Positions 51,601 through 63,600 of a stretch of DNA of 64,000 nucleotides are shown one piece after another (position 1 is the first letter of the stretch; every line of letters begins with the position of its first letter). The position numbers were made by a program, and so were the translations under genes. The notes below the pieces were generated by a model. The model had not been told where the DNA came from, ran no database searches, and saw only the letters and a program-made list of their open reading frames with translations. The stretch comes from Arenicola marina. Taxonomy: Eukaryota > Annelida > Polychaeta > Arenicolidae. The DNA is taken from contig OZ025260.1 in assembly GCA_964019135.1 (NCBI GenBank), positions 33,102,254-33,166,253 of the forward strand. Direction: 5' to 3'.

Positions 51601-54600
51601 TTTTTTTAAACAAGACGGGAAGAAGGGCATGTAATATATATATTGTATTGATTAATGGATACTTTAATTAACATAAATAATATTGATTAATGGAGACTTC
51701 AATTCACATATATTTTATTGATTAATGGACAATTTAATTCGCGCAATTAATTAATTCCTAATTAAGACAGACTGCATTAATGAATTGAGACGTAATTAAC
51801 AATGGAGACATAATTAATAAACTGCATTGGTTATTAGATGTTTTACTATAATGGAGATATAATTAATAAACTGCATTGGTTATTGGATGTTTTACTACGC
51901 ATATATTGCATTGCTTAACGGAGACATTTATTTTCAGATGGATTGTGTTGCTTAGTGAAAACTTTAATTCAGAAATATTGCATTGATTAACGGAACTTTA
52001 ATTCAGATAGACTGCATTAATGACTTGAAACTGCAATTCACATATATTATATTAATGAATGGATACTTTAATTCAGATGGACTGTATTTATTAAAAAAGT
52101 GGTTAATATAGATCATATCGACTAAAAAATTCTATTCAACAAAATTTACCTGGAGTAATAACGCAAGTCTCCGTATCCGGTGTTTTCATCGAATGTTGTC
52201 ATGGCAGAGTCAACGCTGGGGGCGGTGGAGTCGACTCGAATAGTGAAGTATTCCACGACGGAATGACCCACGGCGTCTTCTGCCCTAAGCCATAGCGTAA
52301 AGGCGTCCCCGTCCTCTCTACAGAAACAGCGAAAGGAACGGAAATGAGTTGGGGTTGAGGCCGCCTTGCGCACACAAGGATGTGGAGAAGTCGTGTTTCC
52401 AGATCACGAAGAATACTTTTCTTTATTCCCAGATCACGGTGAATCAAAATGGGAACTCCCGCATACAAAGGAAGGGCCAATATACATGGTACTAAATTGA
52501 CGATTTCCCGATTCACGGTTATTTAATCCTCAAATTCCCAGTTTACCATTAATGAAAATCATTGATCACGGCGGTCGGCTAATACGCCATTCCTAGTTAA
52601 CGAAGAATTAGTTTCCCCATTCCCAGTTCACGAAGAATTATTTTCCCCATTCCCAGTTGACCATGAAATAAAAAGCCCATGGAACGGCAATACCCCTCTC
52701 CCACTCCGCCATTCCCCCCACGAGGGCTAAACTGGTCTAATGAACATCCCGGCCCACTGTCCTCTTTTCCCACTAGGTGGCTAGACTAACGACAGAGTAG
52801 GACAAACCCCGGCACGGAAGGTCACAGGAGGAGCTAAGCGATAATCGGGGCAGATGTGTTTATCAACTTCGAACGATTCCGTCTGTATAAGATGTGTATA
52901 TACACGGGTATCGTTCGCTCTCGGGTTTCGAGTGGCCCGTTTGATTTTGCTACAGCATATCATGTACATCAGGTCAAATAACCCCTGAGCTAGTGGAGCT
53001 CTTCAACAACCCGGAAGACAGACGGTAACCTAGCATTTCAGGGAACATGCCGCTTCAAACATGTGTGGGGAACTAAAAATTCCATAACTTGCCTACTTTG
53101 GCCACACTACCACACGTGGAGGTTACCTTTGGTAACAAATAACCTTTAGCACCATAAGGATGTCAATGATAGAAGTACCTGTTCTCTGTGATTTGCATGT
53201 TGTCCTGCAGGAAAAGTGACTGCCATTCTCCCTCTCCTGGCGCTTCCCTCTTCCTCCTCCGCCCCACCTGGGGCACATTGTACCCTGTTTGCAGCGCCAT
53301 GCTGTAATTAGCCACTCCTGCCTGGTTGGGGAATTCCTCAAACGTCCTGTTCCCGATGATGTCATCAATGCCTTCTGGATATGCATCTTGGAAGGGACGC
53401 GCCGGAGCTAGCCAATGTTTGGACAGCTGCATGTCGTTTCTGTACCTGTGATTGACCCAGGTTTGGATTAGTATTGCTATGTAATTGATACAATTTATGT
53501 TATTGATGCAATGATATGTAATGTAGCCATTAATTTTTATTATTAATAATATTGCTCTAACAATTACCTGTGTTACTATTCATAATTTTCTTTCATTTTC
53601 AATTAATCATTGCTAACGTATAGTTATTAACGCATTAGTGCATTAAAAACAATTAAGTGATAATTGAACATTTTATTCAATAATATTATTATTATTACTA
53701 GTCAACATTTATCGTTATCATCGTAATTAAAATATGCATTTGCGCTGCGACAAAATTCCATCAGATCAATGGAACAGCAACATTAGCCGGGTTAAGAGAG
53801 CCACTTTAACATATCAGGTTATTTGTCGAGATAACAGGGCCAACTAGAGCAATATGTACTCCTGGAGTAACTACTATCGTTGCGTTTTTGACGCCACATG
53901 CTGTAGCATGTGGGTCCCATAACGTGCATGATATTCTTCCTATTTCAAGACGTATGAAAACTCGTCGAGTTCAAATTCCAAGGATGCACCAAGAATGTCT
54001 GACTAAAATGGGCAAAAAGCCAAGACATGGCAATCGGACAATGGCGGTCATGTTGCCCTGTGCTATATATTGGTATTCGTTATGAATATAGGTCTATGGC
54101 GCACACGGCAGTTCTAGGCCTTCTGTGGCAACAGTATATCAGGTCTATGACGCTACGCACGCACCTGTCTGTCCAAGACAGCTTTATCGGCCCCTGGGTC
54201 GTGTTCACCCAGAGGTCGTTGTCCGCAACGCGATTCCCGCCTTGAATCTGCATCGGCGTCCCGGTCGTCTGCAGCGAGGAGACGTCATCGTAGAGCATCA
54301 GTGCGCGTGCGTAAGCCTTGTTATCAGCCCAGTCTGTGATGGTGGCGATAATGGAGTACATGCCGGCTTCGGGCAGGTTGAAAGAGAGCAGAGGGTCGTC
54401 AGATGTGATGTCGTAAACGGATTCCAGGATGGGTTTCCGGTCCTCCAGCAGGTAGCCTTCCTCGTGCCACGACATGTGGTAGACGGCCACCTCCGCTGAC
54501 TGCAGCCCGGAGTCCGCGTCTTCCCAGCCCGCAAAAGCCACCGTGAAATTGGAAGTCTGGAGAAATACAGGTTAGTACTTTTAGGTAAATTAGACATTCT

Positions 54601-57600
54601 AAAGGTAAAATAGCGCTCTCTTGGTGAATTGGACATGCACAATTATTAAGATAACTACCCAGTTCTCCTACCAAAGTGGACAGACTTAGCAAAGACAGGG
54701 CAATGCTCTATGACCAATGTGGACAGCTCAAAGACAGGGCAACGCTCTATGACCAATGTGGACAGCTCAAAGCCAGAACAACGCTCTATGACCAAAGAGG
54801 ACAGCCCAAAGACAGGGCCATGCACGCTATATGACCAAAGTGGACAGCCCAAGGACAGAGCAACGCTTTATGGCCAAAAAGGACAACCCAAAGACAGAGC
54901 AAGGCTCTATGACCAAAGTGGACATCCCAAAAACAGAGCAACGCTCTATGACCAAAGTGGACAGCTCAAAGACAGGGCCATGCACTCTATGACCAATGTG
55001 GACAGCTCAAAGACAGGGCCATGCACGCTCTATAACCAATGTGGACAGCTCAAAGATAGGGCAACGCTCTATGATCAATGTGGACAGCCCAAAGACAGAG
55101 CAACGCTCTATGACCAAAGTGGACAGCCCAAAGACAGGGCAACGCTCTATGATCAAAGAGGACAGCTCAAAGACAGGGCAACGCTCTATGAGCAAAGTGG
55201 ACAGCCCAACGACAGGGCCATGCAGGCTCTATGACCAATGTGGACAGCTCAAAGACAGGGCCATGCACGCTCTATAACCAATGTGGACAGCTCAAAGATA
55301 GGGCAACGCTCTATGATCAATGTGGACAGCCCAAAGACAGAGCAACGCTCTATGACCAAAGTGGACAGCCCAAAGACAGGGCAACGCTCTATGATCAAAG
55401 AGGACAGCTCAAAGACAGGGCAACGCTCTATGAGCAAAGTGGACAGCCCAACGAGAGGGCCATGCAGGCTCTATGACCAATGTGGACAGCTCAAAGACAG
55501 GGCCATGCACGCTCTATAACCAATGTGGACAGCTCAAAGATAGGGCAACGCTCTATGATCAATGTGGACAGCCCAAAGACAGAGCAACGCTCTATGACCA
55601 AAGTGGACAGCCCAAAGACAGGGCAACGCTCTATGATCAAAGAGGACAGCTCAAAGACGGGGCAACGCTCTATGACCAAAGAGGACAGCCCAAAGACAGG
55701 GCAACGCTCTATGACCGATGTGGACAGCCCAAAGACAGAGCAACGCTCTATGGCCAAAGTGGTCATCCCAAAGACAGGGCAATGCTCTATGACCAAAGAA
55801 GACAGCCCAAAGACAGAGCAAGGCGCTATGACCAAAGTGGACATCCCAAAGACAGGGCAACGCTCTATGACCAAAGACGGGGCAACGCTCTATGACCAAA
55901 GATGACAGCCCAAAGATAGGGCAACGCTCTATGGCCAAAAAAGACAGCCCAAAGATAGGGGCATGCAAGCTCAATGATGAAAGAGGACAGCCCAGAGACA
56001 GGGCCATGCACACTCTATGATGAAAGAGGACAGCCCAACGACAAGGCCATGCACACTCTATGATGAAAGAGGACAGCCCAAAGACAGGGCCATGCACGCT
56101 CTATGATGAAAGAGGACAGCCCAAGACAGGGCCATGCACGCTCTATGATGAAAGAGGACAGCCCAGAGACAGGGCCATGCAAGCTCTATGATGAAAGAGG
56201 ACAGCCCAGAGACAGGGCCATGCACGCTCTATGATGAAAGAGGACAGCCCAAAGACAGGGCCATGCACGCTCTATGATGAAAGAGGACAGCCCAAAGACA
56301 GGGCCATGCACGCTCTATGATGAAAGAGGACAGCCCAGAGACATAGCCATGCACGCTCTATGATGAAAGAGGACAGCCCAAAGACAGGGCCATGCAAGCT
56401 CTATGATGAAAGAGGACAGCCCAAAGACAGGTCCATGCACGCTCTATAGGTAATGATAAAAGGTCACAATTGGGTATGGAAATTGGTGTTTCGTAACATA
56501 AACAGGGATCAGAGAAATAGGTAGGCCTACACGATTTGCATATCTGGCAATTATTGTCTTAAATCTTCTTGCATTGTCACATGAGTTCTCCAAGCAATAA
56601 ATGGTTACTACAAACACACGTGGAAAAAGTGTTATGGATGCCACATACCGGTAGGAGGTCGGGTCCATGAATGATTGGGTTGACCCTTGATGCATCACAC
56701 TCCCCAGTCTGGTAACAGTGGTAGGGTGGTACGAAGTCGAACTTAAACACCAAGACATCCCTGTTGGTGTCGACGCCAATGATGGTGGTAGTCCTTGTAT
56801 TTTGGAGGTTGCTCTCATCTCGCACTGTCTTGTATCCGCCCGTCTTGCTGCCCACCCTCAACTCCAGCCTGAAAAGACCGGTAAACCATGTACGAATTGT
56901 AGTCATACGGAACACATTTACACTGTAAACATACATCGGTGTTGCTTACGACTGTCAGTAGGCTACATGTCAGATTCTCCTCTGATATAGCAGCTTATAA
57001 CGCCGATAAATGCCATATCTATATTAATATTGCAAGCATCAGAAGGTTACAGCTTTCTCAGGACTGTCAAATAGCGACGGACACTATTACTCTCAACATT
57101 CTCAAATACTCTCACCCTCAATTACTAACGCTTTCAATTAGTATAACCCTGATAGTCATTGTAGTGATAGTTAGTAACGCTTTCAATTACTATCCCTCCC
57201 ACTTACTATCCCCTCAATTACTACCCCCCTCAATTACTAGCCCTTTCAATCATCAACATTTTCAATTACTACCCCCCTCAATTACTAGCCCTTTCAATCA
57301 TCATCATTTTCAATTACTATCACCCTCAATTACTAACGCTTTCAATTTCTATCCCCTGAATTATTATCATTTTCAATTACTATCACCCTCAATTGCTATC
57401 ACCATCAGTTACTATAACTTTCAATCACTCTCACTCAATTCCTATCATTCGCAATTACTACCACCCTCCATTCCTATATTTCTCAATTAGTGTCCCATTC
57501 ATGTCATATCACTCTCAATTGCTATCACTCTCAATTACTATTACTCTCAATTGATATCACTCTCAATTGCTATCACGCTCAATTGATATCACTCTCAATT

Positions 57601-60600
57601 GCTATCACTCTCAATTGATATCACTCTCAATTGCTATCACTCTCAAATGCTATCACTCTCAATTGATATCACTCTCAATTGCTATCACTCTCAATTGATA
57701 TCACTCTCAATTGCTATCACTCTCAATTGATATCACTCTCAATTGCTATCACCGGGCGCTGTGCGGCCCAATCCACGTAGTAAGACGGTACCTCTTGACC
57801 AGTTGTCGACGGTACTTACCTTACGCAGTAAGACGGTACTAACCTTACGCATTAAGATGGTACCTGCTCTTGACCAGTGGTCACTCTACGTAGTAAGACG
57901 GTACTTACTCTTGACCATTTGTCACTCCGCGTAGTAAGACGGTACTTACTCTTGACCAGTTGTCACTCCGGCCGGAAATGGGAAGTTGACGTTGCAATCT
58001 TTGCTTTCACTGGGGTCCCCCGTGGGTGTTTTCTTGTAGCATGATATCGTCGACGTGGTTAATGTAGAGTTATCTGATTGAAAAGGAACAAACACTGCTT
58101 GCTATCTGGTAGTAAAAAAATCTAAGTACCACATGATAGATCAATGTAAACAATGTAAACATGAACTGACCCAATACTTGTTTTTGCGTCGTTATGCCAC
58201 TCAGACATTCATGGCCACTTTCGCTTTATGACATGCATCAGCACTTTTTAATGCATATCAACTATTTTTATATATCATTACTGTTTCATTATAAATATAT
58301 ATATATATATATCACTAACTTTCTTACATGCATGAACACGTTGATTTATGTATCATTACTGTAGTGTTATATCACTACTTTTATAAATATATCGTTCATT
58401 GCCTATTTAGTTGCACTACTTTCGTGTGTCAATCCCTATTTTAGTATATGGGTTCGGCGGTATGGTTGTCTCACTCCGCCTCCCCAACGGGTCTCCCACC
58501 TGTTCCCCGCAGCGTCATGGTCGCGAAGGTCTCAGTCATGCCATGCAGGAAGTTGCTCAGGTAGGCGGGTCGTTCCGGGAGGTCCGTCACACGGTCGTAG
58601 CTCGCCAGCCACCGGAAGTTGACCATGTCGAAGTCTCGTTTCCCGGCCCACGTGGTATGGTTCTTTCTCTCCTCGATCCCGCAGAGGCCGGTGTGGAGCG
58701 GGTTCCCGCTCGCCAGCAGAGTGCCCTGACATGTCGGCGCGTTCACACCGGCCCTCACTGCAAGCACAAGTACCGTGTGAGCAGGGATCGTATTCATAAT
58801 CCCCTCGTAAGTTACGCACGAAAAGTGCATTTTCGTCTTAGCCTCACCAGGTGGTTGTGGTGGCGTTCATTATCAGGAAATCATATTCAATATAATTTTA
58901 GCACTTTGATCATTCAAAAAATACACTTCTTGGGTGAATACTTATGTATCTTACAACCCGATAATCGATCGACAAATCTTCCACTTAGCGCTAAGTCTAG
59001 TGGCGTAGCCTAAGTGGGGATTAGTTGGCCCTAGAATAGGACATTAGCATGGAGCGGGGCGAAATATTTGGCCCCCGCCGTTCGAACTTACGGACCCAGA
59101 AGACGTGACAGCATCCATCAATCAATTAATTCAGTACTTGTAAAAAAAACTAAGATCATAATTTGAGTACTTTACGCCTGAAGGCAAATTTAGCACAAGA
59201 AACATGGCCATATTCGGAACATGCCCCAGATGAGGGCGCAAAGGTTCGAACCCATGACCTATTGGTCCTATTACTGGCCTGCTCGTCAACTGAACGAGTG
59301 ATGCTTCCATTTCAAAATAGAAGGATTATACAATTTATGACAAACGGGTTATTTGTATCCCGAAGACCTATTTTTCATAGATATTGCTTTATCGGTCGAT
59401 ATTTCTAAAAACATCCACATGATGAAGAATGTAAAGTCATTTATCGCAAAAACAAATATTCGAGGAAGTGTTCACTGAGAGAAAATGGTGGTCTACGAAT
59501 AAGTGTTAAAGTGGCCTTTAGCCTGGTGTTTCACTTACACAGTTGGCAGTTGTTTCCGTGGAAGAGTCCGGGACACGTACACACCGGACGTCCGGTCCGT
59601 CTCGAACATGTGCCTGGGTAGCAATCCGTTTCGAACGAACAAGTCTCTGTAATAACCATAAACAGTCGCAATATATAGGCTACACCAGAAGAGTGAGAGG
59701 TGTGGTTGGGGGTGGGTGGGGGGGGGAGTAAAGAGAAAGGGAGAGAGAGAAAAGACACTACGGTGGATAATTGGGATGGGATGTAAACAAACACGCACAC
59801 AACATTAAAATTAAAATACGCCATGACTCCGATGACCTTGGAAGCAGAGATCTATATGACTACAATAAGGCATGGAGAAAACGCTGGCGTTCGGGTTGGG
59901 AACACAGCTACGAGGCAAGGGTTTCGATCTCGTCGATCACATAACGACCCACTGAATGCCGAAACACATTTTACTATGATCTCATCATCTACCTCTAAAC
60001 CAATTACCACTACTTTTTCCACTTTGATTTCTAGCTGAAAGATTCAATATATTTCTCATGGGAAAACATTGTCGTATAAACAGCTTTAACGTATCTGCGC
60101 CATGGTCCAGTATCAAACGCAACAAGAAACACTCACCTAGCTGACATATGCGGCCGGCGGCGGTTACTGGGCAGTCACAATTGTTGGGGCCAATGCACAC
60201 TCCCTCGTTAAGACATGCTGGGTTGCATATCGCTAATGGTAAGGAACGGCAAATGAAGCCTTCAAATACGCTCTTAATTACGGGTAATCTGTGGACATGC
60301 ATCATATATAGAGACTTCTGCAGAGGTTTCTTGACAACCTTGGTGCATGTTAACCAGTGCAAGACGCTTGTTGGCAAATAATTAAAAATGTATCATGTCA
60401 GCAGCTACAAAGGAGACTCTTATAGGAAGGGGTATGGAAGAGGTACATGGCGACACGTGACACAGCCATATTCGAAAAAGCGACATTCGACATTGATAGT
60501 GGCATTTTAGAAGAAAAACGACACTGAACTTAACCAAAAAGTGACAAAGAACGTCGTGAAAAATCGACACTGGACACTGGACCCCACCCTTCCAAACCCT

Positions 60601-63600
60601 TATATGAAGTTTATCGGCAAATCCGTCAAGGAACTGTTACATAAGCGGGTCCGTCGACAATGCAATGTATAAGAGCGGTCTTATGATTCATGGGCCTTCG
60701 GTTCACTATCTACACCCCGCCCCACCCCCCCTGGATCGGCGCGTTTAGTCACTCACGGATGTCACATCGAGTCCCACGCCAGCCGCTACAGCAGGACGTG
60801 TAATCTATCTTTTCTACTGTCTTCCAGCTACAGGAACAGGCCCAACGGCAAATGTACCTAAAATCAGCCAAATTAGAAAAAACACATAGGTATATGAATA
60901 ACAAACTTACTTGTCCATATGTTATTAATGATGTTGATTATGTTCGTTTGCTGACATGTAATGCGGTGTTTAGTATTTCACATTTTGCGTTGATGCGAGA
61001 ACTGCATCGATCGTTTTCAACGTGTTGTTTACAAGGTCGTTGTTTGTCAAAAGAAAATATCACATAATTGATGAACCGTGAAGTGGCTTTAACAAAAACG
61101 GTAACAATCGGTAACAACGTACCAACCGACATAACAATTGTAGCACCATCGAGGTTCACGCTGGCATGACCAAACGGAGTAAGATCGCGTTGTCGCACAG
61201 AAATGAGTCAGGCTAGAAAGATAAAAAGGGTAAACTTCACATTCAAGGCACAGTAAACAAACAGTGGCAATGACGAAATGGCAATCGCGAGCCTCGTGGG
61301 CGCAGTTATCTGAAGTGTTGAGCCATAAACGTTTGCGCCATTGCTTATCGCGCCACAGCAATTTCCCTTGATAGGCCCCACAGCAAAAAACCTCATGGAT
61401 TCTGGGGCGGATTCAGACTTCAGAGGGTGGGGAGGCTTGAATTTCGCGATTACATCAAGGATAGTGTATACCCTATCCTTGATTACATGGCATACTACAG
61501 GGGCGAATCTAAACTTAAGGGGGTGGGGGGCAGGGGCGGATCTAGGAATTTGCCAAGGGGGGGGGGGGGGTGCTTTCCTTCTCCAGCATTAGGTTGCTGC
61601 TCGTGGACAGCGATAGGCTGCTTTTTTCTCGGGGCCTTAACCTGTCGGTGGAGGGGGGGCTTCTGCGGCTTGACCAGGGGGTGGGGGGCTATAGCCGCAG
61701 TAGCCCCCCCCCCCGCTGGATCCGCCACTGGGGATGGACCATCTGATTGGTTCGTGACCAGAATGCCGTTCTCGGTGGTTCCAAGTCAACAGGCCTAGCT
61801 GCACTCTCTGCCTTCGACTCACGCCGCTAGGGCTCCATTAGATCTCTGTTGTCGCCTACTTCCTCAATGCATTTTCACAATCGCTCGCATTTTTACACTA
61901 GCTGCAGATCAATCGAACACGGGTTCGTGCCATTTCATTTTCTCGGAAGCTTTCTTTGCCAAGTTTGGCCTTCGCGAGATTGAATATACATGTATGTCTA
62001 GAAACACCGTCTTTTCATTTTTACGATCGTTCCTTGAAGTTTTTGCACGTTCAGAAGGCCTGCAAACTCTTGGGTGTAAGTCTATGACTGGGGAAATGGA
62101 ATTTGTTTTTCCGTTTAACGGAAAAAACCACGCCCGCCAAGATCGTATTTACCGAGAAACACGGTGCTTTCCGTGAATGATACCTTGAATATGTCATTGG
62201 TCACAATTACGGTGACGTCGTACCAATTTCTTATAATCATACAATTCGTTCACGTCCACATCAGTACTGCTATATGCTGCTGGTGAAATAGCACAATCAC
62301 AAGAAGTGACGACCATTACATTCGTGCAAACATATTCAGTATTCAGATTAGTATTTTTACCCCTTCATCGGGTAGTCTCCTCACCGTGCTGCTGTTGCAC
62401 AGACAAACATATTTTTGGTGTAAGAAATTAAGATTTTGAAGCCCTCCATAAAATTGGACAACATATTTCTACAAAGAAACTTCCTGCTGAAGCCTAGCGT
62501 CAGTGTGAATAAATTAATAGCAAAAAAAGCTATGTTGCTAGACTATCTTTTGTCCATAAGCTCGATTGTAAGCAAAATAGGCTATACAAGTTCTTTTCAC
62601 AAGTTTGCCTTGCAATCGCTGAAAATTTTGTGTATTTGTTTGTCATACATAACATACGTGCAACTTAGGCGGAACTAATACTTGATGTGACATGGGTTGA
62701 TATTGGTTATCATTGAAAGCTCAAAAATACAACAAAATAAATTTGGTTCTGAAAAAATCTGCCAAGCGACACCCGCGCTCGACCTTAAGACATATTTTTT
62801 CAATTTAAGTGTCACCCTTGAGTGGGCGACAGGACCGCGTAGCCACTGGCGCAGTCAGCCACGGCAGACCGACCGAAGGGTGTAAGTGTCTTTGATGTGG
62901 GTGCTTTTGCTATTCAACCCGATTTCGCAGCGTCCACGGGGATCTGTTGGATGTAGGTGGCAGGAGCGGATCCAGGTTCCGGCCCCCCTTTTGGGGCCGA
63001 AATTTATGCCATTTAACCGAAACCGTCCTCCCCTATCCAGCATATCTGGATCTGACACTGAAACCGCTCCCCCCCCCCCTATCCAGATTTTCTGGGTCTG
63101 ACCCTGGGTGGGGTATGTTATCTGTTTTCAATTTGAGGTATTACCATCTGACTGTATCACAAAATACATCCAGGTATGAAAGGAAACGGGTTAAAGTTAG
63201 ATGAAGTGTATCATACGGTTCCAGAAATTGCGCCACCTGAGGGCATAATGCCACGTGGATCGGTGGTTCGAGCCCGGCTGTGGCTATGTCTTTGTGGTCG
63301 CAGGATAAAATCCCATGTCTTTCTTTGTAAAGAGTAGGGGGTTACACCCGGGACATAGCTCCACTCTCCGTTCCCTCTCCCAATGACGTGATATGACCAA
63401 AAGTGATTAAAGCGTCCTGAATATACAACAAACCAACTAACCAGAAATTGCACACCATTGTCGTAACTGCGTCAGGCATTTAGCAAAACCATAAACCGAA
63501 AAGCTTTTAATTGGGAACCCAAGTGAAATTTAACGAAGCAGGCATTTTATTTATACTTGGCGGCATTTTTATAAAAATGCTATATTTATTATGTGATTTG

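Noticed and set aside
54125-54499. Plus-strand open frame of 124 codons
   Set aside because: Antisense shadow of receptor exon 8.
63225-63300. tRNA or tRNA-derived SINE from a B-box-like GGTTCGAGCCC (similar words near 59241 and 29690)
   Set aside because: No A box at the right spacing and no cloverleaf could be drawn for any of the three.
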